A stretch of 30,844 nucleotides of DNA from NCBI GenBank assembly GCA_035480615.1, contig DATIHO010000014.1, positions 1 through 30,844 on the forward strand, read 5' to 3'. The notes beneath the pieces are model-generated. The model saw only the letters and a program-made list of their open reading frames with translations. It was not told the DNA's origin and did not search any database. Shown piece by piece: positions 22,580 through 30,647 of the stretch (its first letter is position 1; each line of letters starts with the position of its first letter). Position numbers and translations under genes: made by a program. This DNA comes from CAIPFQ01 sp035480615. Lineage in GTDB: Bacteria; Chlamydiota; Chlamydiia; Chlamydiales; SM23-39.

Positions 22580-22774
22580 TTAGCGATACGAAAGGTCAAG
22601 GTCGAGGACGACATGCATTTTCGAGATTTCGTGTCCTAGGGCTTTTTGATGTTGATATGTTTTTTCCAATTGCTCAGTCGCTTTTTCTAAGAGCGTGTTG
22701 ACCCATTCCTTCTGAAGAGCTTCTCTTGCGGCCTGTTGTCTTTGTATAAGGCGTTCGGCAAAGGACGAATCAGT
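22580..22774 (-). pseudogene. 3' remnant of an unidentified coiled-coil gene
   Basis: A 64-codon open frame without a start codon encodes a charged, helical tail including FAERLIQRQQAAREALQKEW and ATEQLEKTYQHQKALG, ending with LDLDLSYR and TAA (22580-22582). Its composition is protein-like. It begins right after, and in frame with, the stop of the monooxygenase-like gene, so the 5' part of the original gene seems lost. No family is recognised. Confidence 0.35.
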
Positions 22775-23107
22775 TTAGTTCAATGGCAATAAATCGTCGA
22801 CAATGTCCATACAAATCTCTGGAATTTTTCTGTCTTGATCCAAGCAATCTTTGATGGTTAAGACAGAGTTACGAATCTCTGGAGGAAGTTCGCTTGAAGG
22901 TGCATTTTCTCCAGGCCAAGAAGCATCACGAGTTTGCCTGTCAGGCCAACGAGAATAAGCAATCCATAACCCATCATGTGTTCGATGAAGGCAAGAGCCG
23001 ATAGCACCCCGTTGATTGACAAAGAATCGAGCTACTTTATTCCATGCTTCTCTATATTCTTCTTCTCGCCCGGATTTGAGATAGCCTTGATAAATCACTG
23101 CAAACAT
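22775..23107 (-). CDS. Antibiotic biosynthesis monooxygenase (ABM) fold protein
   Basis: This 110-residue protein matches the small ferredoxin-like ABM family. It starts with the beta strand MFAVIYQGYLKSGREEEYRE, followed by a helix (WNKVARFFVNQRGAIGSC) and strands with LHRTHDGLWIAYSRWPDRQT. The C-terminal part holds SELPPEIRNSVLTIKDCL. Members include monooxygenases without cofactors and many uncharacterised stress proteins, so the reaction here is open. It seems complete and is probably cytoplasmic. It stands alone on the minus strand between the coiled-coil remnant and the HAD gene. Confidence 0.65.
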   Translation of the reverse strand: MFAVIYQGYLKSGREEEYREAWNKVARFFVNQRGAIGSCLHRTHDGLWIAYSRWPDRQTRDASWPGENAPSSELPPEIRNSVLTIKDCLDQDRKIPEICMDIVDDLLPLN

Positions 23108-23206
23108 GAATTTATTCTAGTTATTTTTTCAATAAGAGCACCTTGTGTTCGTTGGTACACAAAAGCACCTTAACGCCTAAATGAAAGCAATCTTCTATCA
23201 GTTCAT

Positions 23207-24223
23207 TCATCGAGCAACCTTCGAGAGATTCAATCGTTCAATCAGAAATTCAGGCTTGTCGCTAGAGGGGAGATTGCCGATAGCTTGAGCTGTTCCTTCT
23301 TTTTCCAGAACGGTTGTCATCACGCCTGTTTTTGTAATAAGAGCTGCATCTAAACCAGCTCCATGTGCACCGCGTATATCTGTTTCCGGCGTATCTCCGA
23401 TCATAAGAATTTTATTTTTCTGAATGTGTTGGGGAAAATTCTGTAAAGCTGCATCGTAAATAATTGTAGAAGGTTTACCTATCAAGTAAACTGTGGCTTG
23501 TTCTTCGACGAACATTTGAGCAATGCTCCCCTGACGAACGACTGGACGAGGGGGAAGCCCTTCCATCGCTACTCGATCTGGGTTAACGCAAAGAACCGGG
23601 ATCTGTTTATTGACATTTTGAACCTTGTTTCGAAATACCTCAGGATCTTCTTGATCGATACCTTCAATGTGAGGAATAGAAATATAAATAAAATCGGCGT
23701 CTTCAAGGTTTTCTACTTCTCGATATCTTGTACCTTCAAAAAGTTGACGATGAGATCCGAAGCGAGGGTGAACAGAACCAAATAACCAATAAGTGTCTCG
23801 AGGTGTAGGGAAAGGTAGAGTCCCTTTTAATAGTAAATTCTTGGCTACCTCTCCTGAGGTAAGAAGAAAATGGTAATGGATTCCTTTGCGAAGGCCATGC
23901 TTCCTGAGCTTTTCCTCTTCTTGGGCAGTAGGCTGAGTAGAATTGGATAAAATCCCAACATGCTTTCCTTGAGTTACTAAATAAGCCATTGCATCGGCGG
24001 AGCCGGGAAGAACTCCTACTTCGCTAGACCCCCAAAAAACACCATAAGCATCTAAAAGAAATGCGTCATATCGGGAACTCAAATCCTCAAGAGAAGAAGT
24101 AGTTACCTCTTCTGTGTGTTCAACATTTTTTCTGAGATGCGTCTCGCATTCAAGTACTTGCTCAGGAAAGATTTCATTGCTTATTAATAGGAATGACGCG
24201 AAAAAAAATATCCAATGAGGCAT
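23207..24223 (-). CDS. HAD superfamily class IIA hydrolase, TIGR01459-like
   Basis: The protein has 338 residues with a hydrophobic N-terminal leader (HWIFFFASFLLISN) that may export it, and a HAD-IIA core. Motif I is LLDAYGVFW with nucleophile Asp58. The general acid position +2 is Tyr instead of Asp, as in the TIGR01459 subgroup, where an aromatic residue is common. Motif II is ILSNST (91-96). Motif III is the GKPSTIIYDAAL lysine, and motif IV is MIGDTPETDIRGAHGAGLDA. The cap insert between II and III is of class IIA size. Relatives act on small phosphorylated compounds, but the substrate is unknown. It is the last gene before the tRNA. The 264 bases between them show no gene. Confidence 0.82.
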   Translation of the reverse strand: MPHWIFFFASFLLISNEIFPEQVLECETHLRKNVEHTEEVTTSSLEDLSSRYDAFLLDAYGVFWGSSEVGVLPGSADAMAYLVTQGKHVGILSNSTQPTAQEEEKLRKHGLRKGIHYHFLLTSGEVAKNLLLKGTLPFPTPRDTYWLFGSVHPRFGSHRQLFEGTRYREVENLEDADFIYISIPHIEGIDQEDPEVFRNKVQNVNKQIPVLCVNPDRVAMEGLPPRPVVRQGSIAQMFVEEQATVYLIGKPSTIIYDAALQNFPQHIQKNKILMIGDTPETDIRGAHGAGLDAALITKTGVMTTVLEKEGTAQAIGNLPSSDKPEFLIERLNLSKVAR

Positions 24224-24487
24224 AAAATATTTAACCTTTTTGCTGGTCTAGTATGTTTACATCAACATTATAGTTTTTGCAAAGGTGTGTCTCCAATTTC
24301 AGAGTATTCAATGAATGCCATACATCATCTCGCTTGTAAAAAACCATTATAGCGTCTTGAGTCTTTGCAGCATAGAAAATGCCTCAGCATTAGCAAGGAA
24401 GCATCCACCACCTATCCACCACCCGGAAGGAAAGCGGTTGCTTATTGAGATTTTGGATTCGAGCGTAACTCATTGATAATAAAAGAA

Positions 24488-24562
24488 TCTGGGTGAGAGG
24501 ATTTGAACCTCCGACCTCTTGCACCCCATGCAAACGCGCTAGCCAAGCTGCGCTACACCCAG
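24488..24562 (-). tRNA. tRNA-Pro (anticodon GGG)
   Basis: The minus strand folds into a full cloverleaf. The acceptor stem CTGGGTG/CACCCAG is perfect, the D-stem is GCGC/GCGC, the anticodon stem is TTTGC/GCAAG with loop ATGGGGT, the variable loop is five bases, and the T-arm is GGAGG-TTCAAAT-CCTCT. The anticodon GGG reads proline codons CCC/CCT, and the first base C with discriminator A fits tRNA-Pro. CCA is not encoded. It marks the edge between accessory genes on the left and core genes on the right. Confidence 0.95.
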
Positions 24563-24829
24563 ATAATCAGGAGATACGGCCGTTGATATTCCTTCAAACT
24601 GAAGATCGGCCTTCTTGAATTCCTTAACGCCATGTCGCGCACATTCTTCAATGATCTTTTCCAAAGAGTCGCCAGGGTGAAGCTCAAGAGAAGTAATATC
24701 TACAGAAATGGAAGCGGAAAAAACCACGCCGTTTCGCAATCCCTTGACGCGAAAATTTGCATAAATCGCATCCTTTTTTCGGATCACGTTCGTAAATCGA
24801 ATGACATTGTTTTCAGCAAGATTTTTCAA
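24539..24829 (-). CDS. Small conserved chlamydial-type protein overlapping tRNA-Pro
   Basis: This 96-residue hydrophilic protein reads KNLAENNVIRFTNVIRKKDA, then FRVKGLRNGVVFSASISVDI and DSLEKIIEECARHGVKEFKK. It begins at TTG 24829 with a strong GAGGTGG upstream. A small conserved gene next to ung is also found in Chlamydia, and I believe this is its counterpart, of unknown function. The last residues (LGVAQLG) and the TAG stop are read from the 5' end of the tRNA-Pro gene on the same strand, a 24-base overlap. It is divergent from ung. Confidence 0.65.
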   Translation of the reverse strand: MKNLAENNVIRFTNVIRKKDAIYANFRVKGLRNGVVFSASISVDITSLELHPGDSLEKIIEECARHGVKEFKKADLQFEGISTAVSPDYLGVAQLG

Positions 24830-24923
24830 AGCGCCACCTCATGAAATGCGTTTGGCTTCAAATTTTAGGAGCCTTTAGTCTTTCTGTCAATTATCCCTTT
24901 CCTATAGAATAAGAAGCCGAAAA

Positions 24924-25634
24924 ATGATGGCCATTGTTGCGGAAAAAATTGCTTATATGGAAGCGAGCTGGCTTGAAAAGCTCGCCCCTGAATTTGAAAA
25001 ACCGTATATGAAGCAATTGGAACACTTCCTTGCTAAAGAAAGTTCTTTAGGAACTGTCGTTTATCCCCCTTTCGAGTTGATTTTTAACGCTTTTTGCCAA
25101 ACCTCTTTCAATGAAGTCAAAGTCGTCATCATAGGGCAAGATCCCTATCATGGTCCAGGTCAAGCGCACGGACTCTCATTTAGTGTCCCAAAAGGCATTC
25201 CTCCCCCCCCATCTCTTCAAAATATTTTTAAAGAGATAAAAGACGATTTAAATATCCCCATTCCTTCCCATGGTTGTTTGACCGATTGGGCAAAACAGGG
25301 GGTGCTTCTTTTGAATGCCACTCTTACGGTGCGGGCAAATGAACCGAGGTCTCATCAGGGGCAGGGATGGGAGGCTTTTACAGATCGGGTGGTAAAACTT
25401 TTATGCGCCCGCACGGATCCTCTCGCCTTTGTGCTTTGGGGAAAATCGGCTCTTGGGAAATTTCAACACATTGAAACAGGCAAGCAGACACCTCATCTGG
25501 TGTTAACGGCTGCCCATCCATCTCCTTTTTCAGCCTACTCGGGATTTTTTGGCTGTCGACACTTTTCCAAAGTAAATACTTTTTTACAAAGCATAGGCCA
25601 ACATCCTATAGATTGGAAAATTGGCGAATCTTGA
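24924..25634 (+). CDS. ung: Uracil-DNA glycosylase, family 1
   Basis: Ung removes uracil from DNA in base-excision repair. The active-site loop is GQDPYHGPGQAHGLSFSV, with the catalytic Asp in QDPYH. The uracil-binding LLLNATLTVR and the DNA-intercalation loop HPSPFSAYSGFFGCRHF follow, and GIPPPPSLQNIFKEI is the proline-rich loop. At 236 residues it is full length. A run of eight C (25203-25210) encodes the prolines. Starts at 24924 and 24927 are equivalent. The downstream transporter start overlaps its end by 14 bases. Confidence 0.97.
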   Translation: MMAIVAEKIAYMEASWLEKLAPEFEKPYMKQLEHFLAKESSLGTVVYPPFELIFNAFCQTSFNEVKVVIIGQDPYHGPGQAHGLSFSVPKGIPPPPSLQNIFKEIKDDLNIPIPSHGCLTDWAKQGVLLLNATLTVRANEPRSHQGQGWEAFTDRVVKLLCARTDPLAFVLWGKSALGKFQHIETGKQTPHLVLTAAHPSPFSAYSGFFGCRHFSKVNTFLQSIGQHPIDWKIGES

Positions 25635-26883
25635 CTATAGAGGCATATTTCTGAGAAAATCCAAGTTATCTCTAGCTTCAATATTTTTTACTTTCTTTAT
25701 CGATAATCTGTGTTGGTCGATTGTATTCCCCCTTTTTGCCCCTTATTTTCTCGACCCTGAAAATGTTTTGTTTTCCCGGGAGGTGTCAGAAGCGACCCGC
25801 ACAACGATTCTCAGTTGTTTCCTGACCGCTTTTTCTCTTGGACAATTTCTCGGCGCCCCTATCCTGGGAGAATATGCGGATCGCAGCGGTCGGAAAAAAG
25901 CGCTTGCCGTAAGCGTATTCTTCACTCTCGTCGGTTTGGGAATTACAGCTTGGAGTATGGGAGCGCGCGTCCTTTGGCTTCTTTTTGCAGGAAGGCTTTT
26001 TACAGGCCTTTTTTCAAGCAATATGTCCGTTTGCCTGGCTGCCGTCTCTGACTTGAGCGCAACAGAAAAAGCGAGAGTCAAAAATTTTGGCTTCCTTTCG
26101 GTCTTTGCCGGTTTGTCTTTTATTTTGGGCGCGTTTTTAGGAGGCAAATTATCCGATCCGGAGATTGCTCCTTTTTTTTCTCCCAATTTTCCCCTTTGGG
26201 TCGCCGCAGCGCTAACCTTCTTCAATTTTCTTTTCATTTGCTATGGATTTACAGAAACAAGCACCATCGATCCATCTACCAAATTCGACTTTTGGGAAAG
26301 TTTCCGCAATATCAAACAGGCTCTTCAAAAGGAAAAAATCAAACGAGTCTATTTCGTTTTTTTTCTCTTTCTTTTTTCCTGGACGATTCTTTTTCAATTC
26401 ACCCCCGTGATTGTTGTTCATAGCTTTGAATTTACAAGTTCGGATATCGGCGATTTAGCGATTTATATGGGGATATGCTGGGCTTTTGGATCTGCTTATT
26501 TAAGCAAATTTCTGTTAAGTTATTTTTCATCCGTACGTATTTTAGAAGGATGTCTTTGCCTCTTCACAATTTTTATTTTTTCTCTTCTTTTTTCCACATC
26601 CATCTATATCGTCCTTCCCGTTGTCGGTTTTTGCGTAGTCATTGGGGGTTTGGCCTGGCCCCTTTGCAACAACCTCATTTCAAATATGGCTTCGAAGCGT
26701 ATTCAAGGAAAAATTTTAGGCATTAGCCAATCTGTACAATCCCTTGCAATGACTCTAGCTCCTATTGCCGGGGGTTTGGCGACTCAAGGTTCCGTTAAAT
26801 TGCCTTTTTTGATTGGAGCGTTATCTGGATTGATCGCGACTTTTGTGTATTTTACTTTGCGTAAAGGGGTGTCTACAAAATGA
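25621..26883 (+). CDS. Major facilitator superfamily transporter (TetA-like)
   Basis: This 420-residue membrane protein has about twelve hydrophobic helices. The loop 2-3 signature of the superfamily is present as GEYADRSGRKKAL. FAGRLFTGLFSSNMSVCLAA (helix 4) and AFLGGKLSDP (helix 5 end) are typical of the drug/H+ antiporter group related to TetA. A longer polar loop lies in the middle (about residues 210-240). It starts at TTG 25621, overlapping the ung stop, without a visible ribosome site, so coupling to ung is likely. The substrate is unknown; a drug, sugar or metabolite is possible. Confidence 0.85.
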   Translation: MANLDYRGIFLRKSKLSLASIFFTFFIDNLCWSIVFPLFAPYFLDPENVLFSREVSEATRTTILSCFLTAFSLGQFLGAPILGEYADRSGRKKALAVSVFFTLVGLGITAWSMGARVLWLLFAGRLFTGLFSSNMSVCLAAVSDLSATEKARVKNFGFLSVFAGLSFILGAFLGGKLSDPEIAPFFSPNFPLWVAAALTFFNFLFICYGFTETSTIDPSTKFDFWESFRNIKQALQKEKIKRVYFVFFLFLFSWTILFQFTPVIVVHSFEFTSSDIGDLAIYMGICWAFGSAYLSKFLLSYFSSVRILEGCLCLFTIFIFSLLFSTSIYIVLPVVGFCVVIGGLAWPLCNNLISNMASKRIQGKILGISQSVQSLAMTLAPIAGGLATQGSVKLPFLIGALSGLIATFVYFTLRKGVSTK

Positions 26884-27009
26884 GACTTCGTCGATTTTCG
26901 ATATAGTTCATAAAAATTTTACGCAGTACATAAATATTTTTACTCTTTACCTTTGCGAACAAATTCGTTAAACTGTCTTTACTCTTAATCGAATAATAGG
27001 GGAAAAAGC

Positions 27010-27099
27010 ATGGCTTCAGTGAAAAAAAAGCGGCGCGCAAAAATTGCTCGGCATAAACGGAAGAAGCGCAGGCGCCGCGATCGACACAAGAAAAAGTAG
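27010..27099 (+). CDS. 29-residue basic protein, AURKAIP1/COX24 (mS38-like)
   Basis: A tiny gene encodes MASVKKKRRAKIARHKRKKR followed by RRRDRHKKK, almost all Lys, Arg and His. The pattern SVKKKRR.KI..HKRKKRR...RHKKK is that of the COX24/AURKAIP1 C-terminal domain, known in mitochondria as ribosomal protein mS38. Small bacterial relatives are thought to sit on the small ribosomal subunit. AGGGG is eight bases ahead of the ATG. It lies about 70 bases before mnmG and probably shares its transcript or ends at the hairpin between them. It is easily missed because of its size. Confidence 0.8.
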   Translation: MASVKKKRRAKIARHKRKKRRRRDRHKKK

Positions 27100-27168
27100 A
27101 CCCCTTTCGTAAAACGCCGCAATCTGCAGAGTTTAACAGTCTCTAAGTTTGCAGTAGGGGTTTTTTTT
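27100..27168 (+). promoter_or_regulatory. Structured leader/terminator before mnmG
   Basis: ACCCCT (27100-27105) can pair with AGGGGT (27156-27161), and CTGCA with TGCAG inside. Eight T follow at once (27161-27168), ending at the mnmG ATG. The shape is an intrinsic terminator for the small upstream gene. But AGGGG is also the only ribosome binding site for mnmG, so the same fold would hide it. It could work as an attenuator. Confidence 0.45.
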
Positions 27169-29001
27169 ATGTGGAAGTACCCAAAAATTTTTGATGTATT
27201 AGTCATTGGAGCAGGTCATGCGGGCTGTGAAGCCGCGCACGCTGCTGCTCAAATGGGAGCGCAAACGCTGCTGCTCACAATGAATCTCGATACTATCGGC
27301 AAAATGAGCTGCAATCCTTCGGTTGGCGGAACCGCAAAAGGGCATATCGTCCGTGAAATTGACGCTTTGGGTGGTTTGATGGGAAAAATCGCCGATCGTT
27401 GCAGCATTCAGTTTCGGATGTTGAACCTTTCGAAAGGACCGGCTGTCCGATCTCCCCGGTCTCAAGCAGACAAAGCCGCTTATGCTTTAGAAATGAAGCA
27501 TAGGCTCGAAAGAACTGGCAATTTAGAAATCCAGCAAGGGACCTCTGAATCGCTGCTTGTTGAAAATGGAAAAATTACCGGTGTCCTGACTCAAGAGGGG
27601 ATTGAATACCGGGCGCAAACGGTGATTCTTTCATCAGGCACATTTATGCGGGGGTTGCTGCACATTGGCCAAACCCATTTTTCTGGCGGTCGCGGAGGAG
27701 ATAAAGCGGCAACGGGACTCTCGCCCTGTCTGGAAAACCTCGGATTTCAATTAGGCAGGCTCAAAACAGGTACGCCCCCCCGCATCAATCGCAGAAGTAT
27801 CGATTTTACAAAATGTGAAAAGCAGCCAGGGGATTTGGGAGTTTGTTTTTCTTATGACGAGCCCGAAAAGCGGATGGAGCAAATTTCCTGTTTTATCACA
27901 TATACCACAAAGGACACCCACGCGATTATCCAAAACAACCTTCATCGTTCGCCCCTTTACGGAGGAGTGATTCAAGGAGTCGGACCCCGCTATTGCCCAT
28001 CGATCGAAGATAAGGTGGTCCGGTTTTCCGGCAAGGAGCGGCATCAAATTTTTCTGGAACCTGAAGGGTTAAATACGAATGAAATATATGTCAATGGGAT
28101 CTCTTCTTCTCTTCCATTTGACGTTCAGCTTGCAATGATTCAAAGCGTAATCGGATTAGAAAAAGCGGAAATCATGCGGCCCGCTTATGCCATCGAATAC
28201 GATTTTGTGAAAAGCGATCAGATTTATCCCACCTTGGAAACGAAGCGGATAGAAGGGCTTTTTTTAGCAGGACAGGTCAATGGTACAACAGGATACGAAG
28301 AGGCGGCGGGACAAGGGATTTTGGCTGGAATCAACGCAGCTGCAAAAGTGTCGGGCAAGCCTCCTCTGATTTTGAAGCGAAGCGATTCTTATCTTGGAGT
28401 GATGATTGACGACTTAATCCGTTTCGATCTTGCCGAGCCCTATCGGATGTTTACCAGTCGCGCCGAATATAGACTTCTTTTGAGACAGGACAATGCGGAT
28501 ATCCGGCTTCGCCCAATAGCTTATTCATACGGGATGATCTCGGCCAGCCAATACGATCGGGCAGTCCACAAGATCGAGACGATGGCAAAAGAGGCAGCCA
28601 GATTGCAAAAAATTTATAAATCGATCGACGACAAAAGCGTCAGCCTCGCCCAATTAATGTGCCGCCCGGATTGGACATATGCCAAACTTCTCGAAACCTA
28701 TCCCGGACAAGTGGAGGATTTTGGCAAAGAATTGAACGATCTGATTGAAACGGAGCTTAAATACGCAGGTTATATCGAAAGGCAAAAACGGGAGGTGGCA
28801 AGATTCGAATATCTTGACGATATCAAAATTCCAAAGCATTTTGAGTATCAAAACATCCCTTCCCTTCGAACGGAAGCCAAACAAAAATTAAGCCGATTTA
28901 CTCCCGAGAATTTAGGGCAAGCGTCTCGCATTTCCGGGTTGTCTCCGGCAGATATTTCGATTTTGATGATTGCTCTCCAAAGACAGGGGAAATATTCTTA
29001 A
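27169..29001 (+). CDS. mnmG: tRNA U34 carboxymethylaminomethyl enzyme MnmG (GidA)
   Basis: MnmG works with MnmE to place carboxymethylaminomethyl groups on wobble uridine 34 of certain tRNAs, using FAD and methylenetetrahydrofolate-derived carbon. The FAD-binding motif VIGAGHAGCEAA is at residues 12-23. The conserved MSCNPSVGGTAKGHIVREID, GPAVRSPRSQADK and TGTPPRINRRSIDF blocks follow, and the second nucleotide site GLFLAGQVNGTTGYEEAAGQG is near 363-383. The C-terminal helical domain, which binds tRNA and MnmE, ends SGLSPADISILMIALQRQ. At 610 residues it is full length. The following REC-GGDEF gene starts five bases after its stop. Confidence 0.97.
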   Translation: MWKYPKIFDVLVIGAGHAGCEAAHAAAQMGAQTLLLTMNLDTIGKMSCNPSVGGTAKGHIVREIDALGGLMGKIADRCSIQFRMLNLSKGPAVRSPRSQADKAAYALEMKHRLERTGNLEIQQGTSESLLVENGKITGVLTQEGIEYRAQTVILSSGTFMRGLLHIGQTHFSGGRGGDKAATGLSPCLENLGFQLGRLKTGTPPRINRRSIDFTKCEKQPGDLGVCFSYDEPEKRMEQISCFITYTTKDTHAIIQNNLHRSPLYGGVIQGVGPRYCPSIEDKVVRFSGKERHQIFLEPEGLNTNEIYVNGISSSLPFDVQLAMIQSVIGLEKAEIMRPAYAIEYDFVKSDQIYPTLETKRIEGLFLAGQVNGTTGYEEAAGQGILAGINAAAKVSGKPPLILKRSDSYLGVMIDDLIRFDLAEPYRMFTSRAEYRLLLRQDNADIRLRPIAYSYGMISASQYDRAVHKIETMAKEAARLQKIYKSIDDKSVSLAQLMCRPDWTYAKLLETYPGQVEDFGKELNDLIETELKYAGYIERQKREVARFEYLDDIKIPKHFEYQNIPSLRTEAKQKLSRFTPENLGQASRISGLSPADISILMIALQRQGKYS

Positions 29002-29005
29002 AAAT

Positions 29006-29911
29006 ATGGGTCCACTCAAACTGCCTACTCTTTTAGCTGTCACCAACAATCCTGCCATCCGTTTTTGGATTAAAAAGCATTTGGATGAGGAATTTTTCAT
29101 TATCGACGCAGCAAAAAAGAAAGACGCTCTTTCCGCAGCTCAAAATGCTATGCTGGATTTTATTATCATCGATTCCAGTTTTGAGGATTGCGATGCGCTT
29201 GAACTTTGCCGCGAATTGCACCAAATGCTCCGGATGCTCGTTCCTATCCTTCTCATTACCGGGTCATTGAAACGAAGCTTTCTCGATTTAGCCCTGGATG
29301 CAGGAGTCAATGATTTTTTGAATCATCGGCTCGATCCGGAAGAACTGCACACTCGCATTGCCACAATTCGACAAAATCAATATTTACGTGAAAAAACCCA
29401 GGAAGCCTCCAATGCCCTGATACAAAAAAAGGAAGACATTTCAAAAAATTATCTAAAAAATCGAATCCTTCTTCACAATCAAGTGATTCAATTGCTTGAA
29501 GAGGCAAAAAAAGAAAAAGCGAGCATAGCCGCTTTAATCATCCGGATTGATCATTTTAATGAATTGCAAAGCCAGATTGGATATTTGGTATCAGAACAGA
29601 TTTTGATTCCGTTTGCCCACCTCATTCAACAGTTTCTTGCCAAATCAGACCTTCTCATCCCCTCCGAACCTGGACGGACCATTGTCCTTTTAAAAGACTC
29701 TACTCCTGTGAATGGACGTGTTTTAGCTGAGCGAATCAGGACAGCCATTTTGCAAACCGCTTTTCAAACCGATGCCGGCCCTATTCATCTTACCGTTTCG
29801 ATTGTTGTTTCGCCCTTGGAAGCGACGGAAGATGATTTTAACAAAATGATCGACAGTGCTTCCAAAGCGTTAAAAACAGTGCAAAACCTGATCATTTCAT
29901 TGCATCAATAA
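29006..29911 (+). CDS. Degenerate REC-GGDEF protein
   Basis: The protein has 301 residues with a receiver-like N-terminal domain and a GGDEF-like C-terminal domain. In the receiver the phosphorylation Asp56 (DFIIIDSSF) and Thr85 (LLITGS) are kept, but the acidic pocket is NN (AVTNNPAI) and the usual Lys of the beta5 end is lost (DFLNHRLDPEEL). A helical linker (about 120-165) joins to the second domain, where FNELQSQIGYLVSEQIL fits the GGDEF fold but the active site reads EPGRTIVLL instead of GGDEF. It probably makes no cyclic-di-GMP and may act as a protein or nucleotide-binding scaffold. A TTG at 28970 would extend it into mnmG. It lies between mnmG and lplA. Confidence 0.7.
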   Translation: MGPLKLPTLLAVTNNPAIRFWIKKHLDEEFFIIDAAKKKDALSAAQNAMLDFIIIDSSFEDCDALELCRELHQMLRMLVPILLITGSLKRSFLDLALDAGVNDFLNHRLDPEELHTRIATIRQNQYLREKTQEASNALIQKKEDISKNYLKNRILLHNQVIQLLEEAKKEKASIAALIIRIDHFNELQSQIGYLVSEQILIPFAHLIQQFLAKSDLLIPSEPGRTIVLLKDSTPVNGRVLAERIRTAILQTAFQTDAGPIHLTVSIVVSPLEATEDDFNKMIDSASKALKTVQNLIISLHQ

Positions 29912-29927
29912 AAAGGGGGAGTGGCGT

Positions 29928-30647
29928 ATTCATTCTAAACTTCATTTCATATTCTTAAACAAGGTTCCCATCTTTGAGCAATTACAGCTTGAAGAAGCGC
30001 TCCTGCGCACGGACGAGAGGAATTTTTGCATTGTCAATTCCGGCTCGCCAAGGGCCATCGTCATGGGCATCTCGGGAAGAGCGGAACGTCTTCTCGATTT
30101 GGCTCAAGTGGCCCAAAACAGAGTCCCCGTCATCAAACGATTTAGTGGAGGAGGCACGGTGATAGTCGATGAAAATACCTTGTTTGTGACTTTCATCATG
30201 GCAAAAAACCATCTTGATGTGCCTCCCTTTCCGGAGCCGATTTTGAGATGGTCGGCCGGCCTCTATGCTTCTGCCTGGAACATCCAAGATTTTCAGCTAA
30301 GAGAAAATGACTATTGCATCGGCGATAAAAAATGTGGAGGCAACGCCCAATATATGCGAAAAGACCGATGGATGCATCACACCTCGTTTCTTTGGGATTA
30401 TAAACCACAAAACATGGATATGCTCCTTTTGCCCGATAAACGTCCCGCTTATAGAAAAGACCGCTCTCATGATGATTTTCTTTGTCGGCTCAACTATCAT
30501 GGAGGACTCTTGGAACATCGGATTTCCCAGCTGCGAGAAGAGCTTGTAAAGCGGTTTTACATGCAAGATTTTGACCTCAAATCCCTGGAGCGCAAGCCGC
30601 ATCGCCAGGCTACCGCGATGGTTGCTACGAACTGTCAACTTGAATAA
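29928..30647 (+). CDS. lplA: Lipoate-protein ligase A family protein, ATT start proposed
   Basis: The LplA/LipB fold attaches lipoate or octanoate to E2 and H proteins. The core is clear: RFSGGGTVIVDENTLFVTF (binding pocket), then DYCIGDKKCGGNAQYMRKD with the ligand-contacting lysine, and HHTSFLWDY. The first ATG (30063) is too late, because the 45 codons before it keep a convincing LplA N-terminus (HFIFLNKVPIFEQLQLEEAL, NFCIVNSGSPRAIV). No ATG, GTG or TTG occurs in that frame after the preceding stop near 29889. A strong AGGGGGAG lies six bases ahead of an ATT at 29928, so I place the start there, giving 239 residues. Chlamydia also has lplA next to gidA. It may be coupled to the REC-GGDEF gene 16 bases upstream. 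Confidence 0.82.
   Translation: MHSKLHFIFLNKVPIFEQLQLEEALLRTDERNFCIVNSGSPRAIVMGISGRAERLLDLAQVAQNRVPVIKRFSGGGTVIVDENTLFVTFIMAKNHLDVPPFPEPILRWSAGLYASAWNIQDFQLRENDYCIGDKKCGGNAQYMRKDRWMHHTSFLWDYKPQNMDMLLLPDKRPAYRKDRSHDDFLCRLNYHGGLLEHRISQLREELVKRFYMQDFDLKSLERKPHRQATAMVATNCQLE

Noticed and set aside
22580..23107. Stop-codon readthrough joining the ABM protein to the following frame
   Set aside because: The stop is an ordinary TAA, the ABM domain is already complete, and the following part looks like an unrelated coiled-coil tail.
24488..24562. tRNA-Pro as an integration site with flanking att repeat
   Set aside because: No second copy of the tRNA 3' end and no integrase were found in the window.
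26884..27009. A sigma-70-like promoter ahead of the 29-residue gene
   Set aside because: The stretch is AT-rich with a TTGCGA, but no convincing -10 box at proper spacing, so no site is claimed.
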